DNA from: Pseudo-nitzschia pungens
Taxonomy: Eukaryota > Bacillariophyta > Bacillariophyceae > Bacillariales > Bacillariaceae
Assembly (NCBI GenBank): GCA_037355855.1
Contig: CM074768.1
Coordinates: 2,170,001-2,234,000, forward strand
Direction: 5' to 3'
DNA: 64,000 nt
Position numbers and translations under genes: made by a program
The notes under the pieces: generated by a model
The model's input: only the letters and a program-made list of their open reading frames with translations
The model's database searches: none
What the model was told of the DNA's origin: nothing
In this document: positions 24,308-34,694 of the stretch, piece after piece
Layout of the letters: every line of letters begins with the position of its first letter
Numbering within the stretch: the first letter of the stretch is position 1

Positions 24308-24661
24308 TGTAAATTGTGAGATGATCTTTCCGGTCCACCAGAACTACATTCGCATCGCTTATTCTTATTTCTTGTTCTCGTCCACCCAAGCTCCTCTCCT
24401 TTTTATGTTCCCTGGCTTTAAATACCTTGATACTTAACACCTGCCCTTCAGCAGCTGGTGTAGAACTACAAGCCTAAGATCTAACTGGTTGAGTCCGTCG
24501 TAAAATAGATCTGGTCGATCAGCCTTCCGATCGATCGCATTTGTGAATCCGAGACTATTGATAGATCGAACCGGCATCTCAACCGGTTCAAGCTCTTGTT
24601 GTTGTCTTCTCTGCTTTGGGAACTATCAGCATGTATGCCCAACGTCAGCTACATGTTAACA
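24308..24661 (+). mobile_element. Diverged solo LTR related to 905-1381
   Basis: From about 24418 it aligns with the Copia LTR through shared words such as taccttgatactta, gtagaactacaagcctaag and gaatccgagacta, and it ends gctacatgttaaca as the other ends attttaaca. The start is uncertain; TGTAAATTGTGAG at 24308 is the best match to the other LTR start. I found no 5-bp target duplication and no internal domain, so this is a decayed solo LTR. Confidence 0.7.
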
Positions 24662-24662
24662 G

Positions 24663-24962
24663 ATTACAATAGAAGTTTGTTGAATACTATCAACTGGTCG
24701 ATCATGCCCGAATATTGGGTTTCTTCAAACACCAAATACCTCCATCAGCGCTGAATCTGCAATCTGCGGTTTGCGTAGAATGATCGGTACCAGTACTGTT
24801 ACTCGTTATTCATTGAAGATAACAGAAAATTAAATTATTTTATATTCAAAATTCGTCTCGAACAACTTCTTAGTTCGGCTGTCCTTGGTGTGCGCCAAAC
24901 TGCCTAGCCGGTTTCAGCATTGAATCGAACCAAATGAAGTCAAATGAAGTCGTTGGGGTTAC
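24663..24962. other. Downstream flank of the minus-strand gene
   Basis: AT-rich unique sequence, probably holding the 3' UTR of the gene that ends at 24963. Nothing else seen. Confidence 0.45.
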
Positions 24963-27111
24963 TCATTTCTGTGTGTCGCAGTAGATCATACAGGAACACG
25001 TGTCCTCGGGAACTTCTAGCAAAAAGGCTGACGTCCCGCCGTCGAGCTCCTGGACGGAGGCGCCAGGACGACCACCGCCGCCACCACCATTGGACGAAGT
25101 CGGCGACGACAAGACATACTGGTTCGTCTTCCAAGCCCGCTGTAGCGGCCTCCGAAACTCCTTGATGAGGGACTCGATCCTAGACACGATGTTGGACTCG
25201 TCGAGGATCTGGCTCCAACCCCCAATGTCGTTCCACAACAAGAACCGGCCGCCCTTCCCTTCGGTTTCGGCGATGATATCCCGGATCATGTTCCGCCGCT
25301 TGACCTTGACGCCACTCTCGATCCGAGAAAACTCGTCGGCCATTACCTTGGATTCCACTAGATTGCGAAAGTGTGCGTTGGCAGGGTGACTGATATTCGA
25401 GCATCCCGTCCGAAAGACAACATCGTGAAAGCCCGGGTACTCCAGAACGGGTGATTCGGGAGGCTGGCTGTGCTGGCCGTCATGGCTGTGGCTGTAAACC
25501 TGAACGTGACCGTTGCTGTTGCAGTGGTCGTAGAGTCCGTTGTAGAATCCGTTGCTGCTGTAGTGGTTGGGAGGAGCGTTTCCGTTCATGGGAGGGAGGT
25601 CGTACAACGATTGTTCGATGACGCATCGCACACGCACATATTGAACCATGTACTGTTTCTTGATTTTACCCGTGATCGAAATCGGAATCTGCTCGGTCGG
25701 TATCCCGTAACTCTGCAGTTTGTAACAGATTTCTACGTGGGAGCCTGAATGCAGACAGATGGACAAATAATTTCACGTATGGGTACAAATCAAATTACAA
25801 GTCAGCACAAGCACAAGCACAAGCACATAGCAGGGTAACGACGAAAAAGGACGCGAGCGAGAGAGATCGCAACCCCATCCCCAACAAAGAAAAAAGAAAG
25901 ATTCAAAGGCAAATATTAGACGTTACATATTTCATGTCACATGTCACAACCAATGACGGGATGATAGCGGATTACAGCTGCAAAAATGCAAAATGGCACG
26001 ACACGACACGACACGACACGACAGAACGCAACGCAACGCAACGTACCCAGATGAATCGTCAGGCCGCGTCGAGCAAGGTGTCCCACGCGCATAGTAAAGA
26101 TGGCTCGCCGAAACCGAAAGAACGGCGTGTCCGGGGTGCAGAGGTGCATCGCGCTCACTCGGCAGGTGTGGACGGCCTTGTCGTTGATGTTGGCCGGTGC
26201 CTTTGACAGCTTGGCGCTCTCCGAAAACCAGACAATTATTACCAATCCCTTTTTCTGGGTTTCGATGTCATCACCCGCGGTCCACGAAGTGTACAGCGAT
26301 ATCTTAGCCTGATTCGTACGGCACAGACGAAACAAAACACAGCACCGAACGTTAGAGTGAATCCAACCCAATCGAATCGAATCGAATCCAACCCAATCGA
26401 ATCGAATCCAACCCAATCCAATCGAATCCAACCCAATCCAATCGAATCGAAACAAAAAAAAAAGCATTAGCGTCAACACGAGAATCACAAATGCGAGAGC
26501 TAAAAACGACACAGAACCACGCCAACCATGCCCAAAATTTCTTTCTTGTTGTTTCGTACCCTTGTTTTCACTGGTATGGATTCCCAAGTCTCGTCGGGAA
26601 AGATGCCCAGAATACGCCTCCCGACGCGATCCCCAAAGGGCAAAAACTGGAACCGGCCGAGCTTCAGCGCCCGGAGTTCGTCGTTGGAAAAGTCCGTCAT
26701 CCGGACCGGGCGCTGCAGGGCCTTCTCGCCAAACAATTCGAGCGCGAGTCCCAGAAACGTAGCGATGCAGCGGGCGGTGTGCGGCACGTCAAAGTACCGG
26801 CTCCGCAGGAACCGCATCCGAAAGCTGTCCGTGTTGACATACGAGTGGGGGTAGCTCCGGGCCCGCAGGTAGGCCTGCTTTTCGCTTTCCGGCAAAACGT
26901 TTTCCAGCTCGATGTGGAGGCGGTGCAGGCAGCTGGCCACAAACTCGGGCGTTTCTTCCTGGGCGGCGTTGGTCACGCCGTGGATTTCTTCCTGGCGGAT
27001 GGTGCGCTCCTTGAGAGACAGCTGGAGGAGTTCCTTGGAGAGGGTTTCGTCCACTATTTTCGGATCGACCGTTTCTCCGTTGTGGGTCATGCCCGAGATC
27101 AAGGACTGCAT
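24963..27111 (-). CDS. CRAL-TRIO-like protein with DUF6824-type domain, three exons
   Basis: Exons 27111-26560, 26308-26047 and 25744-24963 (minus strand) join through GT-AG introns (phase 0 and phase 1) into 531 residues. Residues 1-184 hold SLKERTIRQEEIHGV, FRMRFLRSRYFDVP and LGRFQFLPFGDRVGRRILGI. Residues 185-300 hold AGDDIETQKKGLVIIVW, FRRAIFTMRVG and SYGIPTEQIP. I recognise these as the diatom-expanded family annotated as CRAL-TRIO-like (Sec14-type lipid binding). Residues ~372-470 (YPGFHDVVFRTG, HPANAHFRNLVE, GGRFLLWNDIGGW) match the DUF6824 pattern common in diatoms. The linker is Asn/Gly/His-rich and the tail Gly-rich. Membrane-lipid or signalling roles are guesses. Intron 1 is filled with an imperfect aatcgaatccaaccc repeat. 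Confidence 0.85.
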
Positions 27112-27659
27112 GGTGGTGTGATGTGATGTGATATGATGTGATGCGATGTGATGTTTATAGTTGTGGTGATGTTTATAGTTGTGGTTGTGTTTGAGCCTTT
27201 GCTTTGGATTTAGATTAAGAGTTGGCTTGCGTTGGATTGATTCCTACTAGCAACCCTGCCCTCGTCTTTCTCGTGCCGCCGAGCGTTTCAATCGCTCTTT
27301 TCTACTTCCTATCCGATCCGATCCGATCCGATTAGTCCACGTTTGTTTTCGTCCAGCAGCCGCGAGTCGTTCCTCGGTTGCGTGTATCAGTAGTTTGCGG
27401 ATGAATTATTTGCTGTTCGCCCCAAGCTCGTTCTGTTTTGGTTGGGTGGTTGGTGACGGCGATTGTTTGGCAACAAAGAGAGGAAGAACGAGAGAGAGAG
27501 AAAGAAAGAGGACGAACGAAGGAAACTGCAACAATGTGCAACAATGTTTAACAACACATCTACTTCTGCTGTACGGTAATTAGCGAAGTAAGGTACGGTT
27601 GAAACTTCGTACCGGTATTCGTACTTAAATTGGGCAAGAAGCTGTGGAGTTGGGGAGGC
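27112..27659. other. 5' flank of the CRAL-TRIO-like gene
   Basis: Starts with tgtgatg repeats directly upstream of the ATG (27117-27152), then a gttgtggtgatgtttata duplicate and an (AG)n tract near 27495. No gene seen. Confidence 0.5.
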
Positions 27660-27727
27660 GATAGGGTAAAAAACCAAAATGGGGATAAATTCGGTACGCA
27701 AATCTGGTAATGGAAACAGATGATACT
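27660..27727. repeat. Dispersed repeat shared with 5581-5645
   Basis: Begins gatagggtaaaaaaccaaaa and matches the other copy over about 65 bp. Confidence 0.7.
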
Positions 27728-27837
27728 TCCCGCTCTATCCATATATTCAGTAATGTAGTATTTTTATGATGTTAGTAGGGCAATATTGCATGCACCGGGA
27801 GAAAAACACGCACGTGGAGAAAAACACGCACACAATA

Positions 27838-27873
27838 CTACAAAGTTCCTATCAGCTGTCCCCCGGTTCTACA
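27838..27873. mobile_element. Left half of the short TA-type MITE, interrupted
   Basis: CTACAAAGTTCCTATCAGCT and the CCCCCGG arm match 9806-9841, then a hAT-like terminus begins. The right half is missing or reduced to the word acagctgata near 28255. Confidence 0.7.
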
Positions 27874-28245
27874 CAGGGGTGATAATAGAAAGGGGTTCGC
27901 CACTGCGTGAAAAAAAAATTACCCATGCGTGCACAAATAATAACAAAAACTGTCCTCATTTTTCTTTCCTATATTGATTTTTAACTAACAAACACTAGTT
28001 AAAATACCTTAACTTCAGATAGTAATAACTCCATCAAAAATCAATCCTAATCTATATTTCAAATATCTGCACTATGATTTAAAGTCTTTTAAAAACAAGA
28101 ATATTCAATAAAAATGAGGTTTTGAATGAGTCTAAAGTCATCTATTACTGATACAAAATTGAAGGCCATTTTTAGGCTTTTTTCGCGGAAGATACCCTTA
28201 ATAGGTATGAAACATATGATTGATTTAGTTCGTAAATTAATTTAA
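27874..28245. mobile_element. One-armed hAT-like element copy
   Basis: Starts CAGGGGTGATAATAG and follows the left arm of the 3331 element through gattgatttagttcgtaaat. The facing right arm is absent, so the copy is truncated. It inserted into the TA-type MITE at 27838. Confidence 0.75.
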
Positions 28246-28315
28246 TTCCTCCACGAAACAGCTGATAAAGTCATATCACTAATACAGTAAAATCACTAAT
28301 ACATGATGCTACCAG

Positions 28316-29048
28316 CAGGGGTCATAATAAGAAGGGGTGTGCCACGACGTCTGTCCGTCGTCCGTGTTCGACGTACAAATACTAGTAAAAAAAAAATGGC
28401 ACTCCATATTCCATGTGTGGTCCAATTTAGAAAAATTTCCCTCAACCTCAATTTTTTTTTTCCACTTTCACTGCATAATACTAACAAAAACTATTACACT
28501 TCAATCTATAACAACTCCATCAAAAATTGTAACAAAACAATATTTGAATATTGTATCTAGCCCAATTTTTTACAAGGATCATGAATATGTAACTGCTTTT
28601 CACTCTAGATGGATGGAAGATAAAGTAATTTATTTGGATGGATGGTCCAAATTTTGGTTCCAAGTGGAAGCTTTTAATTGAATAAAAATAAAACGGATGA
28701 CGGACGGACGATCCGATTTTGTATTTTATATTCCAGGTGGAAGGCACAGATCACTGGTAGTTTGAATCAGCAATATCAGACAGCAGATGGATGTAAACTG
28801 AAAAAGGTACTTACTACTTGACTCTCAACTATATACGTGAACTGCATATCAAATTTAAAAGTTGGAGAGTGATTGGAAGTGTACTTGGTAAGTTGCTTTA
28901 TCAGGTACACTTTTACTAGTGATATGCAGTAAATTATGAGAAAAAAAAAATTGACTGAGGGAAATTTTTCTATTTTGGACCACACATGGAATATGAATTG
29001 CCGATTTTTAGTGATCGTGGCGTACCCCTTCTTATATTATGACCCCTG
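28316..29048. mobile_element. hAT-like MITE, second subfamily
   Basis: Begins CAGGGGTCATAATAAGAAGG, ends with the matching inverse, and is flanked by the exact 8-bp duplication GCTACCAG (28308-28315, 29049-29056). The outer ~25 bp match the 3331/4698 family. The inner arms differ (ccatattccatgtgtggtcc facing ggaccacacatggaatatg). No transposase frame. Confidence 0.9.
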
Positions 29049-29056
29049 GCTACCAG

Positions 29057-29165
29057 TACGTACCGGTAGTAATAATTCTTCCAAAAATTATTATTACTAC
29101 CGGTACAGCACAGTAGAACATGATAAGTCAAATCACTAATACATGATGCTACCAGTACGTAGTAA
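29057..29165. repeat. Dispersed hairpin repeat, target of the hAT-like insertion
   Basis: 29061-29105 is a near-perfect palindrome (taccggtagtaataatt facing aattattattactaccggta), followed by the word actaatacatgatgctacc. It continues the unit broken at 28315 and is the inverse of 4495-4650. Confidence 0.65.
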
Positions 29166-29195
29166 AAATACTGTAAAAATGGTATTGTAATTTGT

Positions 29196-29350
29196 AGTAG
29201 TGTTAGTATTGGTAGTAGTGTTAGTATTGGTAGTAGTGTTAGTAGTGTTAGTAGTGTTAGTAGTGTTAGTGGTGTTAGTAGTGTTAGTGGTGTTAGTGGT
29301 GTTAGTAGTGTTAGTAGTGTTAGTGGTGGCACTAGTACTAGTGTTAGCTC
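29196..29350. repeat. GTTAGTAGT/GTTAGTGGT minisatellite
   Basis: A stop-free 9-bp repeat that reads as a Val/Leu run on the plus strand; not a gene. Confidence 0.9.
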
Positions 29351-29610
29351 AAAAAAGAAAAATACACGTACCGGTAACATTTTTTTAAAAAAGTAGTGTA
29401 ATCATAGTAGAATTAGTACTAGTAGTAGTAATATTAAAACACCGTGACTAAATGATTCTCCAACTATTGATAACTATACTTTTGAATGATTATGCTACTA
29501 ATAGTAGCTGCATCCAATCCGATGAACTCGTCTCTAAAATTAATTCTACACTGCTGCAGAGTCGACTACACGCTACACGCACGAGGACATCTTCTCGGTT
29601 ATTCTTGTTC

Positions 29611-31719
29611 TCACCCAAAGACGATGATTTCCCCGACATTTGGTAGTTCGTCACGGCTCGCGAGGGGTGCCCCTACGGTCAGGACGGTCCCGTATTCGTC
29701 CGAGACCACGGCCGATCCGAATCCCTCCGCGGAATCGGCGCCGTTGAGGGAGGTCACGTGCCTCCAGGAAGACTTGGACGGTGACGAGGAATAGTCATAG
29801 ATCCTTACCTGGTTCTTGGCTGCATCCCCTAGGACGATCCGGTTACCCCCCACCGCAAGCGAAACGGAGGATCCACCGGGGAGGTACCCGTGGTCCTCGT
29901 CGCCGCTGATGGGATCCCAGTAGTTGAACTTGGAATGCATGGTGCTGGTGCTACCACCGTTGTTGGTCCACCGAAAGACGGTGGATTTTGTGGGCGTCGC
30001 CACCGCCAGCGTTCTCCCGTCTCCCGAGAGGGCCGTTTCCGCGGGACCAAAGGGGAGGAGGATATCTCCCCCTCGGGGCTTCCACTCGTCTTCAGAGGAC
30101 GAATACCGAAGGGTCCGAATGGTGACGGGAGGATCGTTCAGGGTCCACTCGGTGGCAGACACCACGTTTCCGTCGTCAGAGAGAACGAGCGACAGTGACA
30201 GGAGCGTGTCGGTGGTGGGATTGACCGCGCGCTGTTGGCCCATTGTGGCAGATGCAGTGGCAGATGAGGTGGAAGATGCAGAGACGGTTGTTGGAGACAA
30301 CACATTGCTCGCATTGGTTCCCTTGGGAACCCAGTCTCCGGAATCTGTATCCCACGCATATACGCGAACCACGGTTGCGGTGGTAGTTTCGTCGTTGTCG
30401 TTGACGTCATCTGCCACGATTCCAATAGCCAGAGCAGAGGCGTCCGACGAGAGGGCAATTGCTGCCACCTTCGACGAGTCACTGCTTGGAACTGGAATGG
30501 GAGATCCCCGTGGAACCCATTGCTCTTCGTCGTCGCCGTCGCCTTGGTTGTAGCCTGGGAGGAGCTGGTAGACGGAAACGGCTCGTTCGGACGTTGTGGC
30601 CAGAGTGGGAATCCCTTGTGTCGATGTGGATGTGGTTGTGGATGCAGAATCGCTGTCAATCGCGCAGACCGCCATGGGAGCTCCGTTGCTGGGCATCCCA
30701 CCGTGCGGAAGGAGCGCGGTGACGGGAGTCCACCCCCCGTTTTGGTTGTGGTGGGAGGAGGAATATATCGCGGCCTCCTTTTTAGCCTTGCTGCTTGCTG
30801 AGCTGGCTTTGCGAAAGACGGCGATTCCCCCCGAGGCGTGGCGTGGCGCCACCATCAGCGTCCCGTCGGAGCTCATGGACAGCGAGGATCCCATTCTGTC
30901 TCCGGCCAGGGCAGGTCCGGGAGCGGTGAGGGTGGCGATCAGATCAAACTCGTCAATGGGGATAGAGCTGGCTGGATCATCGGGGTCGTTGGAATCTTTG
31001 GGCTCGTCTCCGCTCACCGGAATGCTCGCGCTGGGTTCGGGTACTGGCTGCTGTGGCTTTGGATGTGGCTTTGGACGCAGCGTCGGAAGGAGCGTGGGAA
31101 TCATTCCGGCAATAGGAGCCATGGTCGGCACGATATCGATCGGGATGGGGAGCTTGTGATTGGGTTCGTCGTCGTCGCCATTCCCATTGTCGTTGCCAAT
31201 GTCTCCCTTTAGAAGGACGTACACCAGGGCCCCGATCACGCCCAAGCCCAGCAGACAGAACAGAATCCCGGCTAGCTGGTACCTCCGCTCCCTCGCCGAG
31301 GAACCCGATCGGCTCTTGGATTGGGGTGAGGGTTTTGGTACGGTGTACCGGTACTGGCACCACTGTCCGTCTTTGGAGAGGAGTTGTCCGACGGACGAGG
31401 CCAGACTCACGTCGTCGCTGGTGATGCTGGCGCCTCCGTCGCTCCGGGCGATGCGCTTTCCGGTGGAATACGGCAGGGGCTTGAAGTTGAGCCGGAACGG
31501 GGTGGATACGGGTGGTGATAGTGGTGATAATGATGGTTTTCCTGATGGGGAGGATGTCTCTGCTTCGGCTGGTTCGATGTCTGCTTCGGGGTTTGCCAAG
31601 CCGAGCTCGATATCCGGTACGGTGTCTGCTTCGTAATCGTGTTCTTGCTCTTTTTCTTGTTTTTGATTATTGAAAGTCTTGTCGTAATCGAATTCGTCGT
31701 CGCTGCTGTCGTAGTACAA
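29611..31719 (-). CDS. Type II membrane protein with propeller-like outer domain (N-terminus runs toward gap 1)
   Basis: The frame is open for about 702 codons to a stop at 29611. No in-frame ATG occurs near its start and the frame stays open upstream toward the N run at 31805. The true start is therefore in the gap or in a lost exon. Residues 1-145 are acidic then Ser/Pro-rich and likely cytosolic. About 149-170 is one membrane helix (LAGILFCLLGLGVIGALVYV) after Arg-rich sequence. Then comes a Pro-rich stalk and a region with recurring SDDG/GDGRTLAV words (SLSMSSDGTLMVA, SLVLSDDGNVV, ALSGDGRTLAVATP, FGSAVVSDEYGTVLTVGAP). The spacing suggests a beta-propeller (FG-GAP/integrin-alpha-like), probably extracellular. 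Ligand unknown. Confidence 0.8.
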   Translation of the reverse strand: MYYDSSDDEFDYDKTFNNQKQEKEQEHDYEADTVPDIELGLANPEADIEPAEAETSSPSGKPSLSPLSPPVSTPFRLNFKPLPYSTGKRIARSDGGASITSDDVSLASSVGQLLSKDGQWCQYRYTVPKPSPQSKSRSGSSARERRYQLAGILFCLLGLGVIGALVYVLLKGDIGNDNGNGDDDEPNHKLPIPIDIVPTMAPIAGMIPTLLPTLRPKPHPKPQQPVPEPSASIPVSGDEPKDSNDPDDPASSIPIDEFDLIATLTAPGPALAGDRMGSSLSMSSDGTLMVAPRHASGGIAVFRKASSASSKAKKEAAIYSSSHHNQNGGWTPVTALLPHGGMPSNGAPMAVCAIDSDSASTTTSTSTQGIPTLATTSERAVSVYQLLPGYNQGDGDDEEQWVPRGSPIPVPSSDSSKVAAIALSSDASALAIGIVADDVNDNDETTTATVVRVYAWDTDSGDWVPKGTNASNVLSPTTVSASSTSSATASATMGQQRAVNPTTDTLLSLSLVLSDDGNVVSATEWTLNDPPVTIRTLRYSSSEDEWKPRGGDILLPFGPAETALSGDGRTLAVATPTKSTVFRWTNNGGSTSTMHSKFNYWDPISGDEDHGYLPGGSSVSLAVGGNRIVLGDAAKNQVRIYDYSSSPSKSSWRHVTSLNGADSAEGFGSAVVSDEYGTVLTVGAPLASRDELPNVGEIIVFG

Positions 31720-31804
31720 AAGGGTCCGGATCCGTTTGTGTTGGACCGGTGGCGATTGCGAGGGAGAAGGAGGGCGTCCGAGCCACGTAGATGTAGATGT
31801 AGAT

Positions 31805-32304
31805 NNNNNNNNNNNNNNNNNNNNNNNNNNNNNNNNNNNNNNNNNNNNNNNNNNNNNNNNNNNNNNNNNNNNNNNNNNNNNNNNNNNNNNNNNNNNNNNN
31901 NNNNNNNNNNNNNNNNNNNNNNNNNNNNNNNNNNNNNNNNNNNNNNNNNNNNNNNNNNNNNNNNNNNNNNNNNNNNNNNNNNNNNNNNNNNNNNNNNNNN
32001 NNNNNNNNNNNNNNNNNNNNNNNNNNNNNNNNNNNNNNNNNNNNNNNNNNNNNNNNNNNNNNNNNNNNNNNNNNNNNNNNNNNNNNNNNNNNNNNNNNNN
32101 NNNNNNNNNNNNNNNNNNNNNNNNNNNNNNNNNNNNNNNNNNNNNNNNNNNNNNNNNNNNNNNNNNNNNNNNNNNNNNNNNNNNNNNNNNNNNNNNNNNN
32201 NNNNNNNNNNNNNNNNNNNNNNNNNNNNNNNNNNNNNNNNNNNNNNNNNNNNNNNNNNNNNNNNNNNNNNNNNNNNNNNNNNNNNNNNNNNNNNNNNNNN
32301 NNNN
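31805..32304. other. Assembly gap 1 (500 N)
   Basis: A run of exactly 500 N, the usual placeholder for unknown length. It hides the 5' end of the minus-strand gene at 29611. Confidence 0.98.
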
Positions 32305-32466
32305 TAACCACCATCTCCAACATCCTCCTCCTAGCTCCTGGCAACTTTCTATGGTCGTTGAAAATTTGGGATTTATTGCTCATTGAATTGAGCAATAAAT
32401 CCCAAATTTTCAACGACCATAGAAAGTTGCCAGGAGCTAGGAGGAGGATGTTGGAGATGGTGGTTA
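32305..32466. repeat. Perfect 162-bp palindrome abutting gap 1
   Basis: Arms 32305-32382 and 32389-32466 are exact inverse complements around the 6-bp loop ttgaat. The left arm begins at the first base after the N run, so it may be longer than seen. Confidence 0.97.
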
Positions 32467-33575
32467 GAATGAACTTTCCAAATCTTCTTTTTTTGCTTGA
32501 TCTCACCGTCAAACAAGAATAGCAGCAGCAGCAGCAGCAACAAACAAAAACAAAAACAATAAAAACAAATGGTGAAGCAACTGGAAGAAGGGGACGAACA
32601 TCATGTACTCTGATGCGGAGGGAGGCAACGAGCAATGTCTCATCAAGAACGTCCACACCAGCAGCACCACCACCCATTCTTCTTCTTCTTGTTGTTAGGG
32701 AGACAGCAGCTTTGCTTGGTTGCCACCAGCAAGAAGCACAGTGTTTTCTGCTGCTCTTGACGAGGACGAGGACGAGGACGAGGGAGGGAACATGATAATA
32801 ATAATCACTAGTAGTACTAGGTTTTCCTTTTGTCACTGTTGGTTCAGAGCAATACTAACAATAAGATCAATAACAGCAATGCGGGACGATCCAGATGAGC
32901 AGTAATCTTAACCTTACTAAGGTTATTATCCTGTAGTAAAATACTACGTACTACGGTAAGGTTTACTGTGATCATCTCTTCATAATACGAAGAATCGAAA
33001 AAATTACCATTTTTTTAACGTCGAATTTTTTGCAAGACAACAACTCGAAACCGAACATCGATCACGACGAGGATGAGGATGCTCGTACGAGTAGAAGCTC
33101 CGGGTAGGTCGTACCCCTCCCACATCGAAGGGTGAAACACGAACGAAGTCCGTGATGCGAAGCGGAGCGATGATTTTTCTTGGAAGGGCGACGCTCGGTT
33201 CGTTCGCTCACATCTTCGAAGCTCGTCGAGACCGAGACGGGAAGCTACGTACCGTATCGAGACAGCTCATTGCGATAAAAGGGTAGGTGGGTTCATCGTT
33301 CGTCTTGGTTCACAGCCAATCCATTGCTCAGTTCCACAAATCGGATTATTGGCTCCATCGAGTTGAGTGCGTTATTGGTTTTGTCGCTGATCGAAATCGG
33401 TATTCAGTATTGTCGTTCCTCATGTTTTCGTTTCGTTTCGTTTCGTTTCGTTCCGTTTCTTTCTTTCTTCCTCTTCGTCACCACGCACGCACGCAATGAT
33501 TGCCCCAACGATCTCTTATCGCAAGGACAACGAATAACGTACAAGGAATAACAAATACCATCCCAAACTTTTGCA
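32467..33575. other. Intergenic with an AGC tract
   Basis: Contains (AGC)n at about 32521, (GACGAG)n at about 32759 and (TTTCG)n at about 33428. The last part is the 5' flank of the ORF at 33576. No supported gene. Confidence 0.45.
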
Positions 33576-33714
33576 ATGAACAACGGAATCAATCGCCAAG
33601 ACCATGCCAACCCCAGCAGCAATCCACCCAGCGATGCAAACGATGACGATGAAAGCATTCCAATCGTTTTTGATGCCCGTCCCCTTGGCCCCACCGTCTC
33701 CGTCGACGACCACA

Positions 33715-33748
<34 letters not shown>

Positions 33749-34694
33749 TGCTTTCTTGGGTAGAAACGGTGATTCGACGAACGTGGTCGCGGTCGCATCG
33801 GCTCTGCAAGACCGCCACGAAGAACAGTTCGGTCGCCCCCAACACGCAGCATTCCTATCGGACGGGAACGGAACCCGGAATTCGAGCACGGTAGGAGCTG
33901 AAACTGCACCTGTAGCTGTAGCTGTAGCTGTAGCTGTAGTGGATGGGAACGAAACCCAATATGCTGGCCCAGCAGTGGCTGTAGCTGAAGTTGTTGTAGC
34001 TGAAGTTGTACCTGAAGCTGTAGCTGAAGTTGTAGCTGAAGTTGTAGCTGAAGTTGTACTTGAAGCTGTACCCGAAGCCGAAGCTGTACTTGGAGCTGCA
34101 CCCGCACTACTTTCTTGGGGTGGGTTGGCGACGAGAAACGACGCAGTGGCCGCATCGACCGCATCGACCGTAGTGCGTGTGCCCGAGTACGAGCAAGAAA
34201 TGTCGAGTCGCCTTCAACAAGTAGCACTCGCACCGGCGTATGGCACCGAAACCCAAAATGCGGACGCAGCGGCAACGCCAGCGCTATCGCCATTTTCTTT
34301 GGTCGGGTCGTCGTCGTCGTCGTCGTCGAGAACCGATGGAGTGGCCGCATCGAACGTAGTGCGTGTACCAGAATACGGACAAGAAATGTCGAGTCGCTTT
34401 CAACAAATGTTAGCACTCGTACCGGATGGGACCGAAACCCAAAATGCGGACACAGCAGCAGCAGCAGCGCCAGCGCTACCGCCACTTCCCCTGGTTGGGT
34501 CGTCTTCGTCGTCGAGAACCGATGGAGTGGCCGCATCGGGGCAAACCGGTCCGGTCCGGTTCGCGGGAAGCGACGGAAGCAACCCGAACGACCACCGGCC
34601 GAGCCGGAAGCGTCGGCGTTTGAACAAGCCGCGCACCGCGAGCATCGAGAACGACAACGATTTCTTCCCCGAAACGGAGGGGAACCAGAAATAA
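33576..34694 (+). CDS. Low-complexity protein of unknown function
   Basis: An ATG-initiated 372-residue frame. The N-terminus is Asn/Asp-rich with an (NG)n tract. The middle is built of Ala/Val/Glu words from a (GCTGTA)n/(GAAGTT)n DNA repeat. A block with VVRVPEYxQEMSSR followed by ETQNAD occurs twice (near residues 205 and 270). The C-terminus has a basic RKRRRLNK cluster that could be a nuclear signal. I recognise no domain. The minus strand is also open over most of it, so coding status is uncertain; the in-frame repeated block favours this frame. The gene may continue by splicing beyond 34694. Confidence 0.45.

Noticed and set aside
29200..29388. Val/Leu-rich plus-strand frame as a membrane peptide
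   Set aside because: Translation of a GTTAGTAGT minisatellite.
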